Notes: a model not told the origin generated them from the letters alone. DNA of 7,062 bases from an uncultured Clostridia bacterium (GCA_946410395.1 CAMKAE010000116.1:1-7062), one strand, 5' to 3'; positions 1-5,039 are shown, counted from the first letter of the stretch. Program-made: numbers and translations.

Positions 1-1
1 G

Positions 2-2500
2 CCTGCCGAAAAGCCCGCGCCGCAGCCCGCTGCGAAGCCCGCGCCCAAGCCCGAAGCGCCCCGCAAGCCCGCCATCGGCCAGATCGTGGCCCGGCCCGGC
101 GACGTCGTGACGCCGCAGCGGCCCGTGGGCCCCGCGCCCAACGTGATCCGCATGCCCAGGCCCGCGGCTCAGAATGCGCCCCGGCCTGCCGGACAGGGCC
201 CCTACGGGCGTCCCGCGCCCGGCGCACAGGGCGGCTACGGCCGTCCGGCCGGCGGACAGGGCCCCTACGGGCGTCCCGCGCCCGGCGCGCAGGGCGGCTA
301 CGGCCGTCCGGCCGGCGGACAGCAGGGCCCCTACGGGCGTCCCGCACCCGGCGCGCAGGGCGGCTACGGCCGTCCGGCCGGCGGACAGCAGGGCCCCTAC
401 GGGCGTCCCGCACCCGGCGCACAGGGCGGCGCGCCCAGGCCCGGCGGCTTCGGCGGGCAGCGTCCCGCGCAGGGCGGACCCCGTCCCATGGGCGGCGGAC
501 GTCCCACCAGCGGCCGCGGCCGCGGCCCCGAGCTGGTCCCGACCGTGGAGAAGGAGCGCGTCTCCAACTACGATCCGAACAAGAAGAACTATCAGCGCCA
601 GCACGATCCGGAGCACGTGGCCCGCAACCGCAAGCAGGAGGCCCGCGCCAACAGCTATTCCAGCGGCTATGACGACGACGTGATCCGCGGCGGCAAGCGC
701 GCCCGGCGCAAGGTCAGCGTGCAGCAGACCATGGCGCCCATCAAGATCGAGACGGCCTACATGTCCGGCGACACCATCACGGTCCGCGACCTGACGGAGC
801 GCATCGGCAAGACCGCCGGCGAGATCATCAAGAAGCTGATGATCCTGGGCAACATGGCCACCATCAACTCCGAGATCGACTTCGATACCGCCTTCCTGGT
901 GGCCTCCGAGTTCGGCGTGACGCTCGAGCGCAAGGCCGAGCGCACCGCTGAGGACCAGCTGGTGGAGGAGAACGTCGAGGATACCGAGGAGAACCTGGTG
1001 GAGCGGCCCCCGGTGGTCACGATCATGGGCCACGTCGACCACGGCAAGACTTCCCTGCTGGACTACATCCGCAAGAGCAAGGTCACCGCGGGCGAGGCCG
1101 GCGGCATCACCCAGCACATCGGCGCCTACACCGTCAAGGTGAACGGGCGGCAGATCACCTTCCTGGACACCCCCGGCCACGAGGCCTTCACCGCGATGCG
1201 GATGCGGGGCGCCCAGGCCACGGATATCGCGGTGCTGGTGGTCGCGGCGGACGACTCCGTCATGCCCCAGACCATCGAGGCCATCAACCACGCCAAGGCG
1301 GCGGAGGTGCCGCTGATCGTTGCCATCAACAAGATGGACAAGCCCGCGGCCAACGCCGAGCGCGTCAAGCAGGACCTAACCTCCTACGGCCTGGTCTGCG
1401 AGGAGTGGGGCGGCGACACCATCATGGTGCCGGTGTCTGCCCAGACCGGCCAGGGTGTGGACGAGCTGCTGGAGATGATCCTGCTGCAGGCCGACACCAT
1501 GGAGCTGCGGGCCAACCCCAACCGCCTGGGCCGCGGCGTCATCATCGAGGCCAAGCTGGACAAGGCCCGCGGCCCGCTGGCCACGGTGCTGATCCAGAAC
1601 GGCACGCTGCGCGTGGGCGACAACATCGTCGCGGGCCTGGCCTCCGGCCGCGTCCGCGCGCTGATCAACGACCGCGGCGACAAGGTGAAGGAAGCCGGTC
1701 CTGCCATGCCCGTGGAGATCATGGGCTTTGACGAGGTCCCGGACGCCGGCGACGAGCTCATCGCCGTGGGCGACGATCACCTGAGCCGTCAGGTAGCCGA
1801 CGAGCGCCGGGAGAAGATCCGCGCGTCCCGCGAGGCCAACCTGGGCAAGGTCAGCATGGAGAACCTGTTCTCCAGCCTGGAGGCCGGCAAGGTCACCACG
1901 CTCAACCTCATCATCAAGGCCGACGTGCAGGGCTCCGTCCAGGCCGTCAAGCAGGCCATGGAGAAGCTCTCTAACGACGAGGTCAAGGTGCGCGTGCTCC
2001 ACGCCGCCGCCGGCGCCATCACCAAGGACGACGTCAACCTGGCCGCCGCCTTCAACGCGGTCATCATCGGCTTTAACATCCGCCCCGACGCCTCCGCCAG
2101 GGCCCAGGCCGAGAAGGAAAAGGTCGACGTGCGGCTCTACACCGTCATCTACAAGGCGATCGAGGACATGGAACTGGCCATGAAGGGCCTGCTGGCCCCC
2201 GAGTACCGCGAGGTGCTGCTGGGCCACGCCGAGGTCCGCAATGTCTTCAAGATCACCGGCGCGGGCATCATCGCCGGCTGCTATGTCACCGACGGCAAGG
2301 TGCAGCGCAACGCCCAGGTTCGCCTGCTGCGCGACAACGTGGTCGTGCACGAGGGCAAGCTCTCCAGCCTCCGCCACCTCAAGGACGACGTCCGCGAGAT
2401 GGCCGCTGGCTACGAGTGCGGCATGAGCCTGGAAGGCCACAACGACATCAAGGTCGGCGACGTGGTCGAGTGCTTCATCATGGAGGAGATCCCGCGGTAA
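2..2500 (+). CDS. infB: Translation initiation factor IF-2 (5' end outside window)
   Basis: IF-2 is the GTPase that brings initiator fMet-tRNA to the 30S subunit and promotes 50S joining. The frame is open from base 2, so the real start lies upstream; the GTG at 86 is internal and has no Shine-Dalgarno. 832 residues are visible. In order: a Pro/Ala/Lys-rich stretch, a Gly/Arg/Pro/Gln tandem repeat (197-430), a basic linker, the IF2_N domain (about 776-928), then the GTPase domain with G1 GHVDHGKT (1028-1051), the switch I segment GGITQHIGAY, G3 DTPGH (1166-1180), G4 NKMDKP (1328-1345) and G5 SAQTG. The beta-barrel domains II-IV follow, ending in NDIKVGDVVECFIMEEIPR, the usual end of bacterial IF-2. 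The C-terminal 30 bases recur at 3569-3598. Third codon positions are almost all G or C, unlike the cassette that follows. The identification is certain. Confidence 0.98.
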   Translation, partial: PAEKPAPQPAAKPAPKPEAPRKPAIGQIVARPGDVVTPQRPVGPAPNVIRMPRPAAQNAPRPAGQGPYGRPAPGAQGGYGRPAGGQGPYGRPAPGAQGGYGRPAGGQQGPYGRPAPGAQGGYGRPAGGQQGPYGRPAPGAQGGAPRPGGFGGQRPAQGGPRPMGGGRPTSGRGRGPELVPTVEKERVSNYDPNKKNYQRQHDPEHVARNRKQEARANSYSSGYDDDVIRGGKRARRKVSVQQTMAPIKIETAYMSGDTITVRDLTERIGKTAGEIIKKLMILGNMATINSEIDFDTAFLVASEFGVTLERKAERTAEDQLVEENVEDTEENLVERPPVVTIMGHVDHGKTSLLDYIRKSKVTAGEAGGITQHIGAYTVKVNGRQITFLDTPGHEAFTAMRMRGAQATDIAVLVVAADDSVMPQTIEAINHAKAAEVPLIVAINKMDKPAANAERVKQDLTSYGLVCEEWGGDTIMVPVSAQTGQGVDELLEMILLQADTMELRANPNRLGRGVIIEAKLDKARGPLATVLIQNGTLRVGDNIVAGLASGRVRALINDRGDKVKEAGPAMPVEIMGFDEVPDAGDELIAVGDDHLSRQVADERREKIRASREANLGKVSMENLFSSLEAGKVTTLNLIIKADVQGSVQAVKQAMEKLSNDEVKVRVLHAAAGAITKDDVNLAAAFNAVIIGFNIRPDASARAQAEKEKVDVRLYTVIYKAIEDMELAMKGLLAPEYREVLLGHAEVRNVFKITGAGIIAGCYVTDGKVQRNAQVRLLRDNVVVHEGKLSSLRHLKDDVREMAAGYECGMSLEGHNDIKVGDVVECFIMEEIPR
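197..430 (+). repeat. Tandem repeat inside infB coding for Gly/Arg/Pro/Gln-rich units
   Basis: Three full units and one partial unit lie head to tail: 197-259 (63 bp, 21 aa), 260-325 (66 bp, 22 aa), 326-391 (66 bp, 22 aa) and 392-430 (13 aa). Each full unit reads GPYGRPAPGAQ followed by GGYGRPAGGQ, with one extra Gln codon in units 2 and 3. The copies are nearly identical at DNA level; the differences I see are gcg/gca and gca/gcg synonymous changes and the inserted cag. Unit lengths are multiples of three, so copy number can change without a frameshift. The encoded segment is expected to be disordered and cationic. It precedes the conserved IF2_N domain, in the part of IF-2 that varies most between species. 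Confidence 0.95.
2471..2500 (+). repeat. Direct repeat copy 1: 3' end of infB
   Basis: The last ten codons of infB (CFIMEEIPR and stop) match 3569-3598 at 28 of 30 bases. The two differences are C versus G at the sixth base (Phe/Leu) and a silent G versus A in a Glu codon. The copies are 1098 bp apart in the same orientation and flank the DUF3990/DUF3791 genes. The arrangement resembles the paired attachment sites left when an element integrates at the 3' end of a gene and restores its reading frame. Confidence 0.9.
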
Positions 2501-2513
2501 GAACTATTCACGA

Positions 2514-2546
2514 CACGGCCGGAGTGAGCTGCATCCTCCGGCCGTG
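2514..2546 (+). terminator. Hairpin after infB, possible weak terminator
   Basis: A perfect 11-bp GC-rich inverted repeat, CACGGCCGGAG (2514-2524) with CTCCGGCCGTG (2536-2546), has an 11-nt loop and starts 14 nt after the infB stop. The following bases are only ATTTGG, a poor U tract, so termination may be partial and allow read-through into the DUF3990 gene. It has the same stem length as the hairpin after the second infB-end copy. Confidence 0.65.
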
Positions 2547-2600
2547 ATTTGGAAAGAGAAGACGTCGGGATGCTGATTTGGTACAAGCGAGGTGCGGTGG

Positions 2601-3080
2601 ATGATCCTGTATCACGGAAGCAATGTGGCGGTCCGGGAACCGCGTCTGCTGAGAGTACAGCGGGATCTGGACTTCGGAAGGGGCTTTTACACGACCTCCG
2701 ATTTTGATCAGGCCGCCAAATGGGCGCGAAGAACGGCGCTGCGGCTGAAGCAGAAGGATGCGTTTGTCTCCGTTTACGAGGCAGATGATGAAAAAATGCA
2801 GGCATTGAACGTTCTTCGCTTCACTGAACTTGGCGGCGAATGGCTCCGCTTTGTGACGCAGTGCAGAAAGGGAAGGGCCCCGACGGACTTGTGGGATCTC
2901 ATCTGCGGGCCGGTTGCCAACGACCAGACCATGCCGGTCATCGATCTCTATCTGGACGGCATGTATGATGAGGCCGAGGCGGTCAAACGCCTGCTCCCGC
3001 AGAAGCTGAAAGACCAGTATACCTTCAAGACGGAAGCGGCAATCAGGCTGCTTCACTGCAAAGAGGTGATCCGCCTGTGA
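2601..3080 (+). CDS. DUF3990 family protein, ADP-ribosyltransferase-like
   Basis: A 159-residue protein, soluble, with no signal peptide or membrane segment. It opens with MILYHGSN (YHGS, residues 4-7), followed by DFGRGFYTT (24-32), QAAKWA, a VYEAD strand, DLICGPVAND (99-108) and a C-terminal YTFKTEAAIRLL element. I recognise these as the DUF3990 pattern. The family is related to ADP-ribosyltransferases, in which the early His and the Tyr of the GFYTT strand help bind NAD; activity and target here are inference. ATG 2601 is preferred because GAGGTG (2589-2594) sits 6 nt upstream; an in-frame GTG at 2592 would overlap that site. The stop overlaps the next gene by 4 nt (GTGA), so the genes are probably translationally coupled. 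No convincing promoter is visible at 2547-2600. The likely role is the effector or toxin of the module; the DUF assignment is firm, the role is not. Confidence 0.85.
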   Translation: MILYHGSNVAVREPRLLRVQRDLDFGRGFYTTSDFDQAAKWARRTALRLKQKDAFVSVYEADDEKMQALNVLRFTELGGEWLRFVTQCRKGRAPTDLWDLICGPVANDQTMPVIDLYLDGMYDEAEAVKRLLPQKLKDQYTFKTEAAIRLLHCKEVIRL

Positions 3081-3325
3081 CCAGGATCCCGAGCTATTCC
3101 CTGGATTATTACAACAAGAACGTGATCCGGATGATTATGGACAAATACGCCATGGACCAGATGGAAGCCGCCCGGGCTTTCCTCTCCTCCGACACCCATG
3201 CCATGCTGGAGGACGCGGATCTGGCCATGTGGGAGTTCTCCGACCGTGCCGTCTTCGACATGTGGGAGGCGGAGCGGGTCACCGGCGATCCCCGCAATTC
3301 GGCATTCATCAGGAGTGAACTGTGA
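3077..3325 (+). CDS. Small conserved protein of the DUF3990/DUF3791 module
   Basis: An 82-residue protein starting at GTG 3077, which overlaps the upstream stop (GTGA, 3077-3080). The ribosome site AAGAGGTG (3061-3068) lies 8 nt upstream. The sequence is mostly helical and acidic: NVIRMIMDKYAMDQMEAARAF, then THAMLEDADLAMWEFS, then VFDMWEAERVTGDPRNS. I know this pattern as a frequent small neighbour of DUF3990 and DUF3791 genes in gut Bacillota but cannot name a family with certainty. It shares no clear motif with the 71-aa protein downstream. Its position between a putative ADP-ribosyltransferase and DUF3791 suggests an antitoxin or an accessory subunit; this is inference. Confidence 0.8.
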   Translation: MTRIPSYSLDYYNKNVIRMIMDKYAMDQMEAARAFLSSDTHAMLEDADLAMWEFSDRAVFDMWEAERVTGDPRNSAFIRSEL

Positions 3326-3540
3326 TGACGGATGAGATGAAATTCTTTCTCTTTCTGATCGAGCGCTACGCAAAGGAGAAGGGGCGCCGCACCGGTGATG
3401 TCCTGCGGGAATGGGACGAGAAGGGGATCACGGAAGAGGTATACAACGGATACTGGCAGTATCACCAGGAAGCGCTCCAGAACGCCTATGCCGACATCGA
3501 CAGCCTGGCCGCGACCGGCCGGCATGCGCGCCTCAACTGA
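3325..3540 (+). CDS. DUF3791 family small protein
   Basis: A 71-residue protein beginning MTDEMKFFLFLIERYAKEKG and ending with YWQYHQEALQNAYADID and a short basic tail. The FFxFLIERYA start and the YHxEALxNAxxDID end are typical of DUF3791, a family of about 70 residues often found beside DUF3990. ATG 3325 is chosen because it overlaps the previous stop by one base (TGATG) and has AGGAGTG (3311-3317) 7 nt upstream; GTG 3322 directly before it is the alternative. Function is unknown. Small size and strict linkage to a DUF3990 gene make it a candidate antitoxin or adaptor, which is inference. The infB-end repeat begins 28 nt after its stop. Confidence 0.85.
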   Translation: MTDEMKFFLFLIERYAKEKGRRTGDVLREWDEKGITEEVYNGYWQYHQEALQNAYADIDSLAATGRHARLN

Positions 3541-3559
3541 CGCCGGAGAGATGAGAACC

Positions 3560-3598
3560 ATGAAGAAGTGCTTGATCATGGAGGAAATCCCGCGGTAA
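3560..3598 (+). other. Residual infB 3' end as a possible 12-aa mini-ORF
   Basis: ATG 3560 opens a frame reading MKKCLIMEEIPR and stop, whose last nine residues repeat the IF-2 C-terminus with one Phe-to-Leu change. GGAGAG (3545-3550) lies 9 nt upstream, so it could be translated; a second in-frame ATG is at 3551. No infB similarity is seen upstream of 3569, so it is not a longer infB pseudogene. It is most simply a leftover or arriving recombination site. A real peptide product is possible but unsupported. Confidence 0.4.
3569..3598 (+). repeat. Direct repeat copy 2: duplicated infB 3' end
   Basis: 28 of 30 bases match 2471-2500, including the stop codon, in the same orientation. Similarity may continue weakly past the stop: CACGACACGGCC at 2509-2520 against CACGAAACGGCA at 3602-3613, 10 of 12 bases, each leading into a hairpin. 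Confidence 0.9.
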
Positions 3599-3612
3599 AC
3601 ACACGAAACGGC

Positions 3613-3646
3613 AGGACCGGGAGCGCAATGGCCTCCCGGTCCTTTT
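3613..3646 (+). terminator. Rho-independent terminator closing the DUF3990/DUF3791 module
   Basis: AGGACCGGGAG (3613-3623) pairs perfectly with CTCCCGGTCCT (3633-3643) around a 9-nt loop, and the stem runs into TTTT (3643-3646). This is a much better terminator than the hairpin at 2514-2546. It separates the cassette from the toxin-antitoxin promoter that starts 20 bases further on. Confidence 0.85.
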
Positions 3647-3665
3647 GCGAAGTAGTGACAATGTA

Positions 3666-3694
3666 TTGACAAGCTGGGCTTGATCCGGTACAAT
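3666..3694 (+). promoter_or_regulatory. Sigma-70 promoter of the relB/parE operon
   Basis: A consensus -35 box TTGACA (3666-3671), a 17-nt spacer and a -10 box TACAAT (3689-3694, one mismatch to TATAAT). Transcription should start near 3701, only about 12 nt before ATG 3713, giving a very short leader. It is the strongest promoter-like sequence I see in the window. Confidence 0.85.
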
Positions 3695-3705
3695 GACCCC
3701 GGGGT
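3670..3705 (+). promoter_or_regulatory. Candidate antitoxin operator palindromes over the promoter
   Basis: Two perfect inverted repeats overlap the promoter: CAAGC-TGG-GCTTG (3670-3682), which begins in the -35 box and fills the spacer, and ACCCCGGGGT (3696-3705), which covers the expected start point. CAAT-GT-ATTG (3659-3668) lies just upstream. RelB/DinJ-type ribbon-helix-helix antitoxins usually repress their own promoter through such sites. Which of these is used is not known. Confidence 0.45.
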
Positions 3706-3712
3706 GATGAAC

Positions 3713-4033
3713 ATGACAGACCTGAACGTGACCACGGCGCCCAAGACCGCGACCTTCCAGATGCGGATCAACCCGGAGATCAAGGCGGAGGCGGAGCGGA
3801 TCTTCGCCAAGGATGGGCTGACCATGACGGACGCGGTCAACATGCTGCTGCAGCGGACGCTGAACGAGGAGCGGATCCCCGTCGGAATGACCCAGTCCGG
3901 ACAGGAGATGCTGCGGCAGTGGGCGCTCGACAAGCTGTTTGAGGAGATCGGAAGAGGGCGCTCGTCCGTGCGCGCGGACGCGGACTGGATTGAGGAGGAA
4001 GAAATCCTCCGTGAATTCGGGGGCTCGCTGTGA
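3713..4033 (+). CDS. RelB/DinJ family antitoxin
   Basis: A 106-residue antitoxin. The N-terminal half has the ribbon-helix-helix pattern of RelB/DinJ: strand TATFQMRIN (residues 12-20), helix PEIKAEAERIFAKDG (21-35), then LTMTDAVNMLLQRTL (36-50). The acidic C-terminus ADWIEEEEILREFGGSL is the expected toxin-wrapping region. ATG 3713 is chosen because GGGGTG (3701-3706) is 6 nt upstream; ATG 3707 would abut that site, and an earlier TTG at 3680 lies inside the promoter. The protein should dimerise, bind its own promoter and neutralise the toxin encoded next, whose start overlaps its stop (GTGA). Third codon positions are GC-rich like those of the core genes. The family call is firm. Confidence 0.93.
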   Translation: MTDLNVTTAPKTATFQMRINPEIKAEAERIFAKDGLTMTDAVNMLLQRTLNEERIPVGMTQSGQEMLRQWALDKLFEEIGRGRSSVRADADWIEEEEILREFGGSL

Positions 4034-4335
4034 GAATCCGTTATTCGCCCCAGGCCAGGGAGGACCTGGAACAGATCCGCCGGTACATCGGCGGCGTGCT
4101 GAAAAACCCGGACGCGGCGCGCAGGGTCACGGCCGGGATCGTTGCGGACGCCCGCAAGCTGTCTGCCCAGCCGATGCTCGGCGTATCTCTGCAGGAGAAG
4201 ACCGGCAGGAAAACCGAAGCCCGGGTGCTGGTCTCCGGGCACTACTGGATCGTCTACGAAGTGACGGACTGCGTGTCTGTCCTGCGCATCCTGGACACGC
4301 GCAGGGATTACTTTCTCAACCTGGGTTCGTGGTGA
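4030..4335 (+). CDS. RelE/ParE family toxin
   Basis: A 101-residue basic protein starting at GTG 4030, overlapping the antitoxin stop by 4 nt; CGGGGG at 4018-4023 is a weak ribosome site. Features of the RelE/ParE fold are visible: the start VRIRYSPQAREDLEQIRRYI, a central GHYWIVYEV strand and the final VLRILDTRRDYFLNL strand with R86, R91, R92 and Y94. In this superfamily RelE-type proteins cut mRNA on the ribosome and ParE-type proteins poison gyrase. The sequence alone does not decide between them, although the RILxxRRDY ending is common to both. No frameshift or truncation is visible, and the pairing with RelB/DinJ indicates an intact type II module. Confidence 0.93.
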   Translation: MRIRYSPQAREDLEQIRRYIGGVLKNPDAARRVTAGIVADARKLSAQPMLGVSLQEKTGRKTEARVLVSGHYWIVYEVTDCVSVLRILDTRRDYFLNLGSW

Positions 4336-4343
4336 AGCAGATT

Positions 4344-4398
4344 CTTACATTAGGGAACCTTTGGTCGCTCTGAGGCGGGAAATGTTCCTAAGTGCAAG
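4344..4398 (+). promoter_or_regulatory. Imperfect inverted repeat before the fic gene
   Basis: CTTACATTAGGGAAC (4344-4358) and GTTCCTAAGTGCAAG (4384-4398) pair along almost their full length, with one bulged base in each arm and one mismatch, around a 25-nt loop. The right arm ends 4 nt before the fic Shine-Dalgarno. There is no U tract, so it is not an obvious terminator. It may be an RNA hairpin that affects fic translation, a protein-binding site or an insertion scar. It occupies most of the 82-nt gap between toxin and fic. Confidence 0.45.
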
Positions 4399-4402
4399 CC
4401 GG

Positions 4403-4410
4403 AAAGGAGG
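4403..4410 (+). promoter_or_regulatory. Ribosome binding site that fixes the fic start
   Basis: AAAGGAGG lies 7 nt before ATG 4418, a near-ideal Shine-Dalgarno. It rules out the earlier in-frame TTG 4361 and ATG 4382, which lack such a site and would place the inverted repeat inside the coding region. Confidence 0.85.
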
Positions 4411-4417
4411 CCGTCCC

Positions 4418-5020
4418 ATGCCTTTGCCCAACAAACACGGCCTCGATGGCCTGGCCTTTCAGCTGGAGGAGGAGCGCATCAGCAAGCGGCAGGCGCGCCG
4501 CCTGTGGGATGAGCACATCCTGGACACCTTCGAGGTCGGCACCTATGCCGGGCTGCAGCGCATTCACCGCTGGCTCTTTGAGGAAATCTACGACTTTGCG
4601 GGGCAGACCCGCACCCTGAACCTGGCTAAGGGCGGCTTCCGCTTCGCCTCGGCGCTGTACCTCGACGACGCCCTGCGGCAGATCAGCGCCATGCCGCAGG
4701 AGACCTTTGACCAGATCGTCGCGAAGTATGTGGAGATGAACATCGCGCACCCCTTCCTCGAGGGCAACGGGCGGGCCGGGCGCGTCTGGCTCGACGCGAT
4801 GCTCCGGGCTGCGCTGGGACAGACGGTGGACTGGAGCCGCATCGACCGGGAGGACTACATGGCCGCGATGGAGCGCAGCCCGGTCCGGGACACGGAGCTC
4901 CGCCTGCTGCTGCGGGATGCCCTGACGGACCGGGTGTCGGACCGGGCGGTCTTCATGCACGGCGTGGACGCCAGCTATGCCTACGAGGGCTATACCCATT
5001 ACAGAACCGAAGAACTATGA
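4418..5020 (+). CDS. fic: Fic protein adenylyltransferase, class III autoinhibited
   Basis: A 200-residue single-domain Fic enzyme, which transfers AMP from ATP to hydroxyl side chains of target proteins. The catalytic motif HPFLEGNGRAGR (residues 111-122) is complete: catalytic H111, the metal-binding acidic residue E115 and the GNGR anion-hole segment with R119. The flap segment TRTLNLAKGGFRFAS precedes it. Near the C-terminus SYAYEG (186-191) fits the inhibitory pattern (S/T)xxxE(G/N). In class III Fic proteins such as the Neisseria meningitidis enzyme this sits on a C-terminal helix whose Glu blocks productive ATP binding, so no separate antitoxin is needed. That relative adenylylates DNA gyrase; the target here is unknown. 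It lies 82 nt after the toxin gene and 19 nt before rbfA, so it is probably co-transcribed with rbfA. The stop codon overlaps a 9-bp sequence also found at the infB stop. Confidence 0.93.
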   Translation: MPLPNKHGLDGLAFQLEEERISKRQARRLWDEHILDTFEVGTYAGLQRIHRWLFEEIYDFAGQTRTLNLAKGGFRFASALYLDDALRQISAMPQETFDQIVAKYVEMNIAHPFLEGNGRAGRVWLDAMLRAALGQTVDWSRIDREDYMAAMERSPVRDTELRLLLRDALTDRVSDRAVFMHGVDASYAYEGYTHYRTEEL

Positions 5021-5039
5021 CCGGACAAAGGAGAACACC

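Larger units (their letters stand above)
2501..3598 (+). mobile_element. Candidate cassette inserted at the infB 3' end
   Basis: This block lies between the two copies of the infB terminal sequence and counts the distal copy as its end. It holds three small overlapping genes (DUF3990, an 82-aa protein and DUF3791). Its codon use is visibly less biased to G/C in the third position than infB or rbfA. No recombinase, transposase or terminal inverted repeat is visible. If it is mobile it must be moved in trans, or it was acquired by homologous recombination using the infB end. Which of the two copies is original cannot be told from this sequence, so the true edges could equally be 2471-3568. Confidence 0.45.

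Noticed and set aside
86..88. GTG as the start of infB
   Set aside because: The frame is open to the window edge with continuing Pro/Ala/Lys-rich coding sequence, and no Shine-Dalgarno precedes the GTG.
197..430. CRISPR-like array
   Set aside because: The repeats are directly adjacent without unique spacers, in frame, and encode part of IF-2.
1376..2440. 354-aa open frame on the minus strand inside infB
   Set aside because: It is antisense to well-conserved infB domains, low in complexity (Ala/Leu/Val/Asp/His) and has no recognisable motif; it is a by-product of GC-rich codon bias.
2547..2600. Promoter for the DUF3990 module (TTGGAA at 2549 or TACAAG at 2582)
   Set aside because: No pair of -35 and -10 boxes with acceptable sequence and spacing is present.
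3395..3598. 67-aa + strand frame ending in the infB-like tail
   Set aside because: Its first two thirds are the wrong frame of the DUF3791 gene; only the tail after 3560 has a plausible start and infB similarity.
3109..4242. 377-aa open frame on the minus strand
   Set aside because: It runs antisense through five + strand features, including the terminator and promoter, and shows no family motif.
4361..4417. N-terminal extension of Fic from TTG 4361 or ATG 4382
   Set aside because: The AAAGGAGG site 7 nt before ATG 4418 fixes the start, and the extra residues do not look like Fic sequence.
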